64,000 nucleotides of DNA from Streptomyces sp. HUAS 15-9 (GTDB taxonomy: Bacteria; Actinomycetota; Actinomycetes; Streptomycetales; Streptomycetaceae): the NCBI RefSeq assembly GCF_025642155.1, contig NZ_CP106798.1:7626001-7690000 (forward strand), read 5' to 3'. A program made the translations under genes and the position numbers. The notes beneath the pieces were generated by a model. That model did no database searches. It was not told the origin of the DNA and saw only the letters and a list, made by a program, of their open reading frames with translations. Positions within the stretch are counted from its first letter, which is position 1. Every line of letters starts with the position of its first letter. Below are positions 18,053 through 27,097 of this stretch, piece by piece.

Positions 18053-19003
18053 ATGCCCCGGAAGGGTAAGCACCGCCGCCCCAAGCACCGCCGCTTCAGC
18101 CGTTCGGTCGCCGTCGCCGGTACCGGTGGCGCGGCGCTGGCTCTTCCGCTGATCGGGGCCACCGGTGCCCATGCGGCCACGCCTGAGTCCGTCTCGGCGC
18201 AGGCCGTGCAGTCGGTTCCGACCGCCGAGAAGAAGGCCGCGGCGGCGGATTCGGGTGTGCGCACCTACACGGTGAAGACCGGCGACTACCTTTCGAAGAT
18301 CGCCGAGGAGCAGAGCGTCCGTGGTGGCTGGCACCGGCTCTACCGGGACAACCGCGAGGCCGTCGGCGACAACCCTTCGCTGATCCACCCGGGCCTGAAA
18401 CTCGCCCTCGGCGGAAAGGCCGGGACGGCCACCAAGTCCTCGGCTCCGGCTCCCTCGTCCGCGTCGAAGTCATCCGCGTCGAAGCCGTCCGCGCTGAAGC
18501 CGTCCGCGTCGCAGGCGTCCGTGTCGAACTCCGCGAGCGCCTCCGGTGTATCGGCCGAAAGTGCCGGAACCGTTCAGGCCGCCGTCGCCTCGTCCGGCTA
18601 CACCCTCCCGGTCGCGGGTGCCGCCATCGGCACCAACTACCACGTCCCGGGCAGCATGTGGTCCAGCGGCTACCACACCGGCGTCGACTTCGTCGTCCCG
18701 ACCGGCACCTCCCTCAAGGCCGTGGCCGCGGGCACGGTCGTCTCCGCGGGCTGGGGCGGCGCGTACGGCAACCAGGTCGTCATCAAGCTCGACGACGGCT
18801 ACTACGCGCAGTACGCCCACCTCTCCCAGATCTCCGTCTCGGCCGGCCAGTCCGTCACCGCGGGCCGGCAGATCGGACTGTCCGGCGCGACCGGCAATGT
18901 GACCGGACCGCACCTGCACTTCGAGATCCGCACCACGCCGGACTACGGCTCGGACGTGGACCCGGTCGCCTACCTCCGCTCGCACGGCGTGCCCGTCGCC
19001 TGA
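18053..19003 (+). CDS. Secreted LysM and M23-family peptidoglycan endopeptidase
   Basis: 316 residues. The N-terminus (MPRKGKHRRPKHRRFSRS, then an Ala-rich hydrophobic stretch ending about AHA) is a signal peptide. A LysM domain spans about residues 70-118 (YTVKTGDYLSKIAEEQSV), then a Ser/Ala/Lys linker with SKSSA/KPSA-type repeats (18429-18560), then an M23 LytM domain with zinc ligands in HTGVDF and HLHFEI. It should cleave peptide cross-bridges in the cell wall during growth or spore germination. GGAGAGG at 18038-18044 fixes the ATG at 18053. Confidence 0.94.
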   Translation: MPRKGKHRRPKHRRFSRSVAVAGTGGAALALPLIGATGAHAATPESVSAQAVQSVPTAEKKAAAADSGVRTYTVKTGDYLSKIAEEQSVRGGWHRLYRDNREAVGDNPSLIHPGLKLALGGKAGTATKSSAPAPSSASKSSASKPSALKPSASQASVSNSASASGVSAESAGTVQAAVASSGYTLPVAGAAIGTNYHVPGSMWSSGYHTGVDFVVPTGTSLKAVAAGTVVSAGWGGAYGNQVVIKLDDGYYAQYAHLSQISVSAGQSVTAGRQIGLSGATGNVTGPHLHFEIRTTPDYGSDVDPVAYLRSHGVPVA

Positions 19004-19036
19004 TCGCGTCGGGCACCCGCCCCGACCCCCACGCCG

Positions 19037-19075
19037 CCGAAGGCCGGACCCCTGCCCCCCGGGTCCGGCCTTCGG
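19037..19075 (+). terminator. Perfect 15-bp hairpin terminator after the M23 peptidase gene
   Basis: CCGAAGGCCGGACCC (19037-19051) and GGGTCCGGCCTTCGG (19061-19075) pair without mismatch around a 9-base loop, 34 bases after the stop. Confidence 0.85.
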
Positions 19076-19202
19076 TGTTGCGGTGCCATGGTGCAGCGCG
19101 ACGGCACTGTGCGATCGATGCGTCAACCCGCCTCAACGGCGTCATATTCCCGCGTTGGCAAACTATTTAAGAGTGTCCTATCTCACCGTTCGTCAACCCC
19201 TT

Positions 19203-19218
19203 CCTACGATCGCGTAGG
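19203..19218. promoter_or_regulatory. Inverted repeat CCTACG-N4-CGTAGG upstream of the SGNH hydrolase gene
   Basis: Perfect 6-base arms around a 4-base centre, 30 bases before GTG 19248. Upstream lies an unusually AT-rich stretch (around 19155-19180) that could hold the promoter. No partner regulator is identified. Confidence 0.35.
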
Positions 19219-19247
19219 TCACATCCGAAGGTGAATCATGGGCCGAC

Positions 19248-20066
19248 GTGGCAGACGATTCGAAGAGTGACAGCAGATCAGTGATCGGGTCGTACGTGGC
19301 GGTGGGGGACAGCTTCACCGAGGGCGTCGGCGACCCCGGCCCCGACGGGGCATTCGTCGGCTGGGCCGACCGGTTCGCGGTACTTCTCGCGGACCGGCGG
19401 CCCGAGGGCGACTTCAAATACACCAATCTCGCGGTACGTGGGAAGTTGCTCGACCAGATCGTGGCCGACCAGCTTCCGCAGGCCGTGGAGCTCGCGCCGG
19501 ACCTGGTGTCCTTCTGCGCGGGCGGCAACGACATCATCCGTCCCGGCACCGACCCGGACGAGGTGGCCGAGCGCTTCGAGCGGGCGATCGAGCAGCTGAC
19601 CGAGGCGGCCGGCACGGTCATGGTGACGACCGGGTTCGACACCCGCACCGTGCCCGTGCTCAAGCATCTGCGCGGCAAGATCGCCACGTACAACGGGCAC
19701 GTCCGGGCCATCGCCGACCGCTACGGCTGCCCGGTGCTGGACCTGTGGTCCCTGAAGACCGTTCAGGACCGGCGTGCCTGGGACGACGACCGGCTCCACC
19801 TCTCGCCCGAGGGGCACACGCGGGTGGCGCTCCGGGCCGGCCAGGCCCTCGGCGTGGCGGTCCCGGCCGACCCGGAACAGCCCTGGCCCCCGCTCCCGCC
19901 CCGCGGCACCCTCGACGTCCGTCGCGACGACGTCCACTGGGCGCGCGAGTATCTGGTCCCGTGGATCGGGCGGCGGTTGCGCGGGGAGTCGTCGGGGGAC
20001 CATGTGACCGCCAAGGGGACGCTGTCCCCGGACGACATCAAGATGCGGATCGCCTCGGTGGCCTGA
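19248..20066 (+). CDS. SGNH/GDSL-type hydrolase
   Basis: 272 residues, no signal peptide. Block I is GDSFTEG (nucleophile Ser 22), block III is GGND (about residue 95), and block V is DRLHLSPEGH with the Asp-His pair (about 181-190). Such proteins are esterases, lipases or carbohydrate deacetylases; the substrate is not predictable. GTG 19248 is the only fitting start, with GAAGGTGA about 13 bases upstream. A perfect hairpin follows. Confidence 0.9.
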   Translation: MADDSKSDSRSVIGSYVAVGDSFTEGVGDPGPDGAFVGWADRFAVLLADRRPEGDFKYTNLAVRGKLLDQIVADQLPQAVELAPDLVSFCAGGNDIIRPGTDPDEVAERFERAIEQLTEAAGTVMVTTGFDTRTVPVLKHLRGKIATYNGHVRAIADRYGCPVLDLWSLKTVQDRRAWDDDRLHLSPEGHTRVALRAGQALGVAVPADPEQPWPPLPPRGTLDVRRDDVHWAREYLVPWIGRRLRGESSGDHVTAKGTLSPDDIKMRIASVA

Positions 20067-20092
20067 CGAGCCCACTCGGAGTGCACGGCGCG

Positions 20093-20125
20093 ACGGCGCG
20101 GGAGCGTTCACCGCTCCCGCGCCGT
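20093..20125. terminator. Bidirectional 14-bp hairpin between the SGNH hydrolase and TetR genes
   Basis: ACGGCGCGGGAGCG (20093-20106) and CGCTCCCGCGCCGT (20112-20125) pair perfectly. The 5-base loop contains most of the TGA stop codon of the convergent TetR gene, so the right arm is coding sequence for its last residues. Confidence 0.8.
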
Positions 20126-20767
20126 CACCGTTCTTGTTCTTGCGCCGTCACGTTCCTGCGCCGTCAACGCCTCCCGGTTCAGGCCCAGTTCCCGGGCGAG
20201 GGCCTCGTCGACCCACTGCTGCGCCCGGGACCGCGGGACCGCGCCCGCGTAGGACGTCAGCTGAACGGCGAGCCCGTCGAGCAGGGCCGTCAGCCGCAGG
20301 GCGGCACCGGCCGGGTCGGGGCACTGGAACTCGCCCGCCGCCACGCCCTCCGCGATGACCTCGGTGATGGCCGCCTTCCACTGCCTGTCCAGATCCCGGG
20401 TGACCTCGCGCAGGGCGGGCTCGCGCAGGGCCACCGCCCAGCCCTCGATCCACAGCCGCCAGCCCTTGGCCTGGCCGGTGGGGGCGTACCAGCGTACGGC
20501 GGTCCGCAGTCGGCGCAGCGCGGTCGTACGGCGGTTCAGCAGCTTGCGCAGATGGGTCAGGTCGGCCTCGGACGCATGGGCGAACGCCGCGGCGACCAGC
20601 CTCTCCTTCGTCGAGAAGTGATACAGCACCAGCGCGTTGCTCACACCGAGCGCCGAGGCCACATCGGCGATCCTGACCGCCGCCACGCCCCGCGCCTCGA
20701 TCTGCTCGACGGCGGCCCGCAGCAGTTCCTCCCGCCGCTCCGCCACGCTCAACCGCACTCTCGCCAC
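20108..20767 (-). CDS. TetR-family transcriptional regulator
   Basis: 219 residues. An N-terminal TetR helix-turn-helix spans about residues 10-55 (VRIADVASALGVSNALVLYHF), and the C-terminal ligand domain resembles TetR_C_6/BetI-like proteins. It is transcribed in the same direction as the upstream amino-acid dehydrogenase gene, whose stop lies 93 bases away, so they may share a transcript. A TetR-like palindrome at 22218-22237 upstream of that dehydrogenase is a candidate operator. The effector is unknown. Confidence 0.88.
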   Translation of the reverse strand: MARVRLSVAERREELLRAAVEQIEARGVAAVRIADVASALGVSNALVLYHFSTKERLVAAAFAHASEADLTHLRKLLNRRTTALRRLRTAVRWYAPTGQAKGWRLWIEGWAVALREPALREVTRDLDRQWKAAITEVIAEGVAAGEFQCPDPAGAALRLTALLDGLAVQLTSYAGAVPRSRAQQWVDEALARELGLNREALTAQERDGARTRTVTARER

Positions 20768-20860
20768 GCGGTCACCCTAATCCGTCTCAGTGCGGGAACC
20801 GGTAGCCGAGCCTCACGCGACCCTCCTCGTCGAGGACCGGGAACTCCGGGCCGCCACCCG

Positions 20861-22039
20861 TCACCGGTACCACCCGAACCGGTCCGCGATCACCGGCAGC
20901 CGGTCGGCCACGATGGCGTGTGCGGCCGCCCTCGGGGTCGTGCCGTCGGCCTCCGCGCGGGCCAGCACGCGGTCGATGAGGGTACGCATGGAGCTCCGGG
21001 TGTAGCCGAAGGCCTCGTCCGCGTCGGGGCCGATGTCGCCGAACAGCGTCCACCACCACCAGGCGTTCGTCCCGGAGTTGACCACCACGTCCGGCAGCAC
21101 GGTCACCCCGCGCGCGGACAGCAGCTCCTCCGCCGCCGGCAGCACCGGCATGTTGGCCGCCTCCACGATCCAGCGGGCGGTGATCCGCTCCTGGTCGGCG
21201 GTGCCGATCGCGTACGACACCGCGGCGGGCACCAGCACCTCGGAGTCCGCGGACAGCCAGGCGTCGCCCGGCAGTTCGCGGTCTTCGGGGCGCAGCACGG
21301 CCCGGTCGACGGTGCCGTACGCGTCCCGCGCGGTGAGCAGTGTCTCGACGTCCAGGCCGGCCGGGTTGGCGATCGTGCCCTTGATGTCGGCGACGGCCAC
21401 GATCGTCAGACCCGCGCGCGCGAGGAAGCGCGCCGTGGCCCCGCCCATGGTGCCCAGTCCCTGCACGGCGACCCGCGTGCCCGCGTACGGCACCCCGGCC
21501 CGGTCCAGGGCCGCGAGCACCGACTCGGCGACCCCGCAGCCGCCGACCAGCTCGTCGAGGCCGATGCCGTCCACCTCGACCGCGAAGGCGTCCGCGAGCC
21601 GCCGGCGCGCCGCGGCCTCGTCGTCGAGCAGCGGGTACACGGCCTGGATCGACGACACGAGCCCCGCCTCGGCGGCGGCCCGGTCGACCAGGTCCTGGGT
21701 GAGGCCGAGGTCCTCGCCGGTGGTCCAGAAGCTCTCGATGTACGGCCGCATGGCCCGCAGATAGCGCACCAGAAGGCCGTACGCCTCCGGGGCCCGGGGA
21801 TCGCAGTCGATGCCGCCCTTGGCGCCGCCCAGGGGCACATAGCGGCCCTCGGGGTTGTAGTGCAGGGCCTCCTTCATGGTCATGCCGCGGGCCAGCCCGG
21901 CCACCTCGTCGAGGGTGCAGCCGGGCCGCATCCGCAGACCGCCGCTGGCCACTCCGCGCACCAGCCGGTCGACGACCAGGAAGCCCTGGCGGCCGGTGAC
22001 GTGGTCGGTCCAGACGAGCGACATGAGGGGGGCGGTCAT
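20861..22039 (-). CDS. Glu/Leu/Phe/Val family amino-acid dehydrogenase
   Basis: 392 residues. The substrate domain has the catalytic lysine in PLGGAKGGIDCD (Lys 74) and a second conserved Lys in RGMTMKEAL (Lys 56). The C-terminal Rossmann fold has GLGTMGGATARFLARAG. It catalyses reversible NAD(P)-dependent oxidative deamination of an amino acid to the 2-oxo acid plus ammonia. GGAKGGI fits glutamate and branched-chain enzymes alike, so the substrate is open. ATG 22039 is preceded by GAGGAGAAGAG. Downstream is the TetR regulator. Confidence 0.88.
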   Translation of the reverse strand: MTAPLMSLVWTDHVTGRQGFLVVDRLVRGVASGGLRMRPGCTLDEVAGLARGMTMKEALHYNPEGRYVPLGGAKGGIDCDPRAPEAYGLLVRYLRAMRPYIESFWTTGEDLGLTQDLVDRAAAEAGLVSSIQAVYPLLDDEAAARRRLADAFAVEVDGIGLDELVGGCGVAESVLAALDRAGVPYAGTRVAVQGLGTMGGATARFLARAGLTIVAVADIKGTIANPAGLDVETLLTARDAYGTVDRAVLRPEDRELPGDAWLSADSEVLVPAAVSYAIGTADQERITARWIVEAANMPVLPAAEELLSARGVTVLPDVVVNSGTNAWWWWTLFGDIGPDADEAFGYTRSSMRTLIDRVLARAEADGTTPRAAAHAIVADRLPVIADRFGWYR

Positions 22040-22217
22040 GGGCTCTTCTCCTCGGGAGCAGTGATCGGGCCGGGGCGGGCAGATCGACCGGCGGAAGGTC
22101 CACCGTGGTGGGGATGTCGCCCCGCGCCACAGGCCCCATGGTGCCGCTCCTCGCTCAGCGGGACCAGTTCGGTGGGCAGGTCGGACATGGTGTCTCAGGG
22201 GGGCGGGCTACCGGTAC

Positions 22218-22237
22218 TACTGAATAACCAGTCAGTA
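22218..22237. promoter_or_regulatory. TACTGA-N8-TCAGTA palindrome, TetR-type operator candidate
   Basis: It lies in the 307-base gap (22040-22346) between the divergently placed dehydrogenase start and the decarboxylase-like gene's end. The 20-base site is AT-rich for this genome and has the layout of operators bound by TetR proteins. No other gene is visible in the gap. Confidence 0.45.
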
Positions 22238-22346
22238 TCGGAAGCCGGGCCGAACCGTGTCAACGCACTGAACGGATCATCAGTGGGTCCGCCCTCGTGG
22301 AGGCAGTCGCCGCTACTCCGCAGCCGTCCCTGCTTCGCCGCCGCCG

Positions 22347-22925
22347 CTACTTCGCCGTCGTCCGCCGACCGTCTCCGGAGGCCGGCACCGCGCACGAGTC
22401 CCTGAAGCCCTGGCTCGTCAGGCCCAGGGAGGAGTTGATGCGCGAGCGGAGGTTCTCCACCGCCACCATCGCCGTCAGCTCCACCAGGGCCGGCTCGCCC
22501 AGCCGGCCGCGCAGCCGGGCGACGAGGTCGTCCTCGACCGTGGGCGGGGTCGCCGTCATCGCCTCGGCGTACGCCATGACGTCGCGCTCCATGGGCGTGT
22601 ACGCGTCACTGTCGCGCCACACGGGAACGTCCTGCACCTTCTCGGGCGCCATACCGCGCTCCCGGCTGACCCAGTAGCCGAAGTCCATGCACCACGAGCA
22701 CCCGATCGCGGCGGCCGTCGCCATCTCGGCGAGGGCCTTCAGATCCGGGTCGAGCCGGTTCCACTTCGCCACCGACTGCTCGAACCGCAGATCGCTCCGG
22801 AGCACGCGGGGATTGTGCGCGAGCGCCCGGACGGGGTCGAGGATCTTGCCGTACGTGCGCCGGCTGTACCACTCGGTGAGCCGCACGAACGGGGTGCGGG
22901 GCGGGGTGAGCGAGATACGGGCCAT
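22347..22925 (-). CDS. Carboxymuconolactone decarboxylase family protein (AhpD-like)
   Basis: 192 residues. An AhpD-like core contains CxxC in AAAIGCSWCMDFG (Cys 76 and Cys 79), but the histidine that usually follows the second Cys in AhpD proteins is replaced by Phe-Gly, so classical peroxidase-linked activity is uncertain. The family includes alkylhydroperoxidases and gamma-carboxymuconolactone decarboxylases. ATG 22925 is chosen because AGGAGGTGGCC lies directly upstream on the minus strand; the longer frame to 23117 has no such signal. It is divergent from the MBL-fold hydrolase gene. Confidence 0.85.
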   Translation of the reverse strand: MARISLTPPRTPFVRLTEWYSRRTYGKILDPVRALAHNPRVLRSDLRFEQSVAKWNRLDPDLKALAEMATAAAIGCSWCMDFGYWVSRERGMAPEKVQDVPVWRDSDAYTPMERDVMAYAEAMTATPPTVEDDLVARLRGRLGEPALVELTAMVAVENLRSRINSSLGLTSQGFRDSCAVPASGDGRRTTAK

Positions 22926-23128
22926 GGGGCCACCTCCTGTGACGCCGGTGCCGGTACACCCGGGTGCGGATGCCCTCACCGGTATGACGGACGGGGACCG
23001 CGCGGATGTGACATGGCAGCGCCGGAGGCGTTGCGGGGCCGTGGCAGCGGGCTGTGACCCCGGTGACCCGGGGTTGTCGGAGGGGCCGACCATAATGGAT
23101 GACCTCAGCGACTCCACCTGGAGGTACC

Positions 23129-24394
23129 GTGACCGGTTTGCGTTCCCTGAGCTCCGGGCTCCGCGCGCTGCAGCCTGCTGCCTTCGGCGTGGACCCGAAC
23201 GGTGAGCGCCTGGCGCGTATCCACAGATCGCCGCACTTCAAGGACGGTGTCTTCCAGAACCCCGGAGGCACGGCACGGACCCGGCCCTCCGGTTCCATGC
23301 TGGACTTCGCCAAGGTCTTCTTCGACAAGGACGAGCGGCCCCGGCGCGCCCCGCGGGGCACGGTCCCGGTGCACGCCACCACCCTCGCCGACCTCGCCAA
23401 GCCGCCCGCCACGGGGCTGCGGCTGACGTGGATGGGCCACTCCAGTGTGCTCGCGGAGATCGACGGACAGCGCGTGCTCTTCGACCCCGTCTGGGGCGAG
23501 CGCTGCTCCCCGTTCCCGTTCGCCGGGCCCAAGCGGCTGCACCCGGTTCCCGTTCCGCTGGCGGCGCTCGGGCCGGTCGACGTCGTGGTCATCTCGCACG
23601 ACCACTACGACCACCTGGACATGCCCTCGATCAAGGCGCTGGCCGGCACGGACACCCTGTTCGCCGTGCCGCTGGGCGTCGGCGCCCACCTCGAGCACTG
23701 GGGCGTGTCCGAGAGCCGGCTGCGCGAGCTGGACTGGCACGAGGAGACCAAGGTCGCCGGCCTCACCCTGACCGCCACTCCGGCCCGCCACTTCTGCGGC
23801 CGCGGCCTGCGCAACACCCAGCACACGCTCTGGGCCTCCTGGGCCGTCGCCGGTGAGCGGCACCGGATCTACCACAGCGGCGACACCGGGTACTTCGAGG
23901 GATTCAAGGACATAGGCGCCGACCACGGACCGTTCGACGCCACCATGATCCAGATCGGCGCCTACTCCGACTTCTGGCCCGACATCCACATGACCCCCGA
24001 GGAGGGCATGCGCGCCCACCTCGACCTCCAGGGCGGCAGGCCGCACGGGGTGATGCTGCCGATCCACTGGGGCACCTTCAATCTGGCCACCCACGCGTGG
24101 TCGGACCCCGGTGAGGGCACCCTCGCGGCCGCCGGCGCGGCCGACGCCCCCGTCGCCCTGCCCCGCCCCGGCGAGCCCTTCGAGCCGACCGCGGAGACCG
24201 TGCCGACCGAGCCGTGGTGGCGCGGCGTGGCCATGGCCCCGGTGGGCGGCTGGCCGACCGCGGTGGACAGCGGCGCCGAGGCCGAGGGCGTGGTGTCCCC
24301 GGCGGACCGGGACCAGGACCAGGCCCGTGCGGCGGCCGACATCGTCGGCTCCGCCGAGGACGAGGGCGACCCGGAGACCGTTTCCGCGAGCTGA
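23129..24394 (+). CDS. MBL-fold metallo-hydrolase (NAPE-PLD/UlaG-like)
   Basis: 421 residues. The metal-binding signature HDHYDHLD begins near His 157. Flanking features (GLRLTWMGHSSVLAEIDGQ, LFDPVWGERCSPF, HSGDTGYF, LPIHWGTF) match the NAPE-hydrolysing phospholipase D/UlaG-like branch with a C-terminal acidic, low-complexity extension after about residue 350. The natural substrate is unknown. GTG 23129 has GGAGG 4 bases upstream; ATG 23099 is an in-frame alternative. Confidence 0.87.
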   Translation: MTGLRSLSSGLRALQPAAFGVDPNGERLARIHRSPHFKDGVFQNPGGTARTRPSGSMLDFAKVFFDKDERPRRAPRGTVPVHATTLADLAKPPATGLRLTWMGHSSVLAEIDGQRVLFDPVWGERCSPFPFAGPKRLHPVPVPLAALGPVDVVVISHDHYDHLDMPSIKALAGTDTLFAVPLGVGAHLEHWGVSESRLRELDWHEETKVAGLTLTATPARHFCGRGLRNTQHTLWASWAVAGERHRIYHSGDTGYFEGFKDIGADHGPFDATMIQIGAYSDFWPDIHMTPEEGMRAHLDLQGGRPHGVMLPIHWGTFNLATHAWSDPGEGTLAAAGAADAPVALPRPGEPFEPTAETVPTEPWWRGVAMAPVGGWPTAVDSGAEAEGVVSPADRDQDQARAAADIVGSAEDEGDPETVSAS

Positions 24395-24803
24395 CCCCGT
24401 ACGCCACCGCGCGGTCGGCCACCGGTCGCGCGGCCGCCTCTCGCCTTTTCCGTGTAACTTTTCGAATGGGGCACTGATGTGCCCTCGCATCGATGGCGAA
24501 ATGCCGCCGGTTTAGCGCCTGTTCATTTCCGACCGTCTCGGATTACTTTTTGCTCGTTCTGGAGCGAAGGCCCTGAGGGGTTTATCGGTCTGTGGTGCGA
24601 CGCCTAATACCAGAGCGGGACGCTGCCCGTGGGACTTTGTCAACTGCCCACCGCACATGATGCACAGGCGACTACTGTGAGTGTCCGTCGGGCGACGAAG
24701 GGCCGAAATTCGACGGCTCCATCGACCGGCATCGCGATGGCGCATGCCCATATTGCGCACCAGCGCGAGGAATCAAGCCCGACGGACCAGTACGAGGACA
24801 CCG
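24395..24803 (+). other. Gene-free region upstream of the conservon operon
   Basis: About 410 bases, more AT-rich than the flanking genes, with no credible ORF. It presumably holds the promoter and regulatory sites of the cvn operon; I see no clear -35/-10 pair or strong palindrome. Confidence 0.4.
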
Positions 24804-27017
24804 ATGTCTCACCTCCGTGCACCGGCCCCACGTGCCGACCGCCGTGAGGGCGGCCGGCACGGGCGACCGGTCGCCCGCCCCGTTCCCGCACTGCCCGAGA
24901 CGCACATACGTCCCCAACTCATCCGCCTCGCCGTGCTGCCGCCCACCGCGGTCGCGCTCAGCGGCAGCGCGGTCGTCCTGTTCACCGTCCGCACCACTGG
25001 AGTGCGGCCCGGCATGACCCTCTGGGCCGTGATCGCCGGAGCGGTCTCGGTGACCGTCGTGGGCATCGTGATCGCCGCCGTCGCCGCAGGCCGCGCCGCC
25101 CGCTCGGTGCGCGACCGTGTCGGCGCCCTGCGCCGCAGCGCCGTCCGCGGCGAAGCCGATGTGCGCGCCCTTGTCGAGGCGCTGCGCCGCGGGGAAACGG
25201 CGCCGCAGCGCAAACCGCGCGGCGGACCGCCCGAGGACGCCGACGACTTCGAACTCCTCGCCGCCGACCTGGCCCGCGCCCACGACGGCGCCGTCAGCGC
25301 CGTCGTCCAGGCCGCACAGCTCTCCAGCCAGACCGGCAGCGAACAGAAGCTCGAGGTCTTCGTCAACCTCGCCCGGCGGCTGCAGTCCCTCGTGCACCGG
25401 GAGATCTCGATCCTCGACGACCTGGAGAACGATATCGAGGACCCCGACCTGCTCAAGGGCCTCTTCCATGTGGATCACCTCGCCACCCGGATCCGGCGGC
25501 ACGCCGAGAACCTCGCCGTGCTCGGCGGCGCCGTCTCGCGGCGGCAGTGGAGCAACCCCGTCTCCATGACGGAGGTGCTGCGCTCGGCCATCGCCGAGGT
25601 CGAGCAGTACTCGCGGGTCAAGCTGGTGCCGCCGATCGACGGCGAACTGCGCGGTCACGCCGTTGCCGACGTCATCCACCTGCTGGCCGAACTCGTCGAG
25701 AACGCCACGGTGTTCTCCGCACCCCACACCCAGGTCCTGCTCCGCGCCAACCTCGTCACCTCCGGGCTCGCCGTGGAGGTGGAGGACCGTGGGCTCGGCA
25801 TGCCGGTCGGCGAGCAGGCCAGGATGAACGCCCTGCTCGCCGACCCCGACCAGGTCAACGTCGCCAGCCTGCTGGCCGACGGCCGCATCGGCCTCTTCGT
25901 CGTCTCCCAGCTCGCCCGGCGGCACGGCATCCACGTCCGCCTGCAGTCCAACATCTACGGCGGCGTGCAGGCCGTCCTCGTCGTCCCGCAGGAGCTGCTG
26001 GGTACGCAGCCGGGCGTCTCCGGAGCCGTACCGCAGCCGCGCGAGGCGACGGGCAAAGGGCTGCCGCCCGCACCCGCGTCGCGGCAGCAGCCGCAGCGGA
26101 CCGCGGGCAGACCGGATCCCGCGACGGGGGCAGCCACGCCGTCCCCGGGCGGTGCCTTACCAGTGGTACCCGGGGCAGCGGCGGACGGAAGTCCGGGCGG
26201 GGCCCGGGGGAGTGCCGGGGGTGGGGCCCCCAACGGACCCGCGGGGCCCCAGGGCGGATCCCAGGCGGGTTCCGCGCGTGGTCACCGGGCAGGGCAGGGG
26301 ACCGGGCAGCCGTCGGGCCGTTCCGCCGAGCCGCCGTCGGGCGCCACGAGGTGGCACGCGCATGGTGAGTCCGCGGCGGCGGGCCCGGCGGGCGGTGGTG
26401 CCCCGGTGCCGCTGCCGGTGCGCGGTGCCCGCGAGGCGCGGCCCAACCCCGCCGCGGCCGTGCCCGGGGTCCGGGCCGACGACCGCCGGACGGTCGAGGA
26501 GAACGCGGGCGCGTCCCCCACCCCGCGCGTCACCGGTGTCGTACGCGGCACCATGGGCAAACCCCAACTGCCCCGCCGCCGCGCCCAGGAGCACATCGTG
26601 CCCCAGCTGCGCGGTGGGCCGGCACCACGCCAGGACACCGAGACCCCCGCGGGACACGACCCCGGTCTGATGGCCGCCTTCCAGCGCGGAGTCGGCCTCG
26701 CCGAGGCGCAGCAGCACACGGAGGCGGTGCATCCCGAGCCGATGCATGGGGGACCGGCACATGTCGAGTCCGTGCATGGCGGATCGGCACATGTGGAGTC
26801 GATCCACACCTCGCCGACAGCGGTGGGGCACGCCCACATGGGTCGGGGAGACATGGATCAGGAGCCGACCCGCACCGAGGCACGCCACACCGAGGCACCT
26901 CACACCGAGTGGACCCGTACGAGCCTGACGGACCGGGGCGCGACCGACCCGCACCACCCGGTCCCCGTGCAATCCGAACTCACCGCCCGGCCCGACGGGA
27001 GCGCACCGGCCGGATGA
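24804..27017 (+). CDS. Conservon sensor histidine kinase-like protein CvnA
   Basis: 737 residues. Two N-terminal membrane segments (about residues 39-60 and 73-97) enclose almost no extracellular sensor. A dimerisation region follows, then a HATPase_c domain with N-box LLAELVENATVFSAP (about 292-306) and G1 VEDRGLGMP. After about residue 410 comes some 330 residues of Pro/Gly/Ala-rich sequence ending in a His-rich stretch with the repeat GGxAHVESxH. Conservon kinases form a membrane complex with CvnB, CvnC and the GTPase CvnD, analogous to eukaryotic G-protein-coupled receptors. ATG 24804 has GAGGA upstream. No response regulator is adjacent, as usual for conservons. Confidence 0.9.
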   Translation: MSHLRAPAPRADRREGGRHGRPVARPVPALPETHIRPQLIRLAVLPPTAVALSGSAVVLFTVRTTGVRPGMTLWAVIAGAVSVTVVGIVIAAVAAGRAARSVRDRVGALRRSAVRGEADVRALVEALRRGETAPQRKPRGGPPEDADDFELLAADLARAHDGAVSAVVQAAQLSSQTGSEQKLEVFVNLARRLQSLVHREISILDDLENDIEDPDLLKGLFHVDHLATRIRRHAENLAVLGGAVSRRQWSNPVSMTEVLRSAIAEVEQYSRVKLVPPIDGELRGHAVADVIHLLAELVENATVFSAPHTQVLLRANLVTSGLAVEVEDRGLGMPVGEQARMNALLADPDQVNVASLLADGRIGLFVVSQLARRHGIHVRLQSNIYGGVQAVLVVPQELLGTQPGVSGAVPQPREATGKGLPPAPASRQQPQRTAGRPDPATGAATPSPGGALPVVPGAAADGSPGGARGSAGGGAPNGPAGPQGGSQAGSARGHRAGQGTGQPSGRSAEPPSGATRWHAHGESAAAGPAGGGAPVPLPVRGAREARPNPAAAVPGVRADDRRTVEENAGASPTPRVTGVVRGTMGKPQLPRRRAQEHIVPQLRGGPAPRQDTETPAGHDPGLMAAFQRGVGLAEAQQHTEAVHPEPMHGGPAHVESVHGGSAHVESIHTSPTAVGHAHMGRGDMDQEPTRTEARHTEAPHTEWTRTSLTDRGATDPHHPVPVQSELTARPDGSAPAG

Positions 27018-27097
27018 CCACCCCCGTTTCCGCCCCAGGACCCACCCCCACGCCCGGCGCTCCCACAGACCTTCGTACCCCAAGGAGTCGATCGACC

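Noticed and set aside
18429..18560. CRISPR-like or regulatory meaning of the SKSSA/KPSA-coding repeats
   Set aside because: They are in-frame codons of the Ser/Lys/Ala linker of the LysM-M23 protein; no CRISPR array was seen anywhere in the window.
19745..22405. 886-residue plus-strand frame across the SGNH, TetR and dehydrogenase genes
   Set aside because: Composition is that of shadow translation and it contradicts three well-supported genes.
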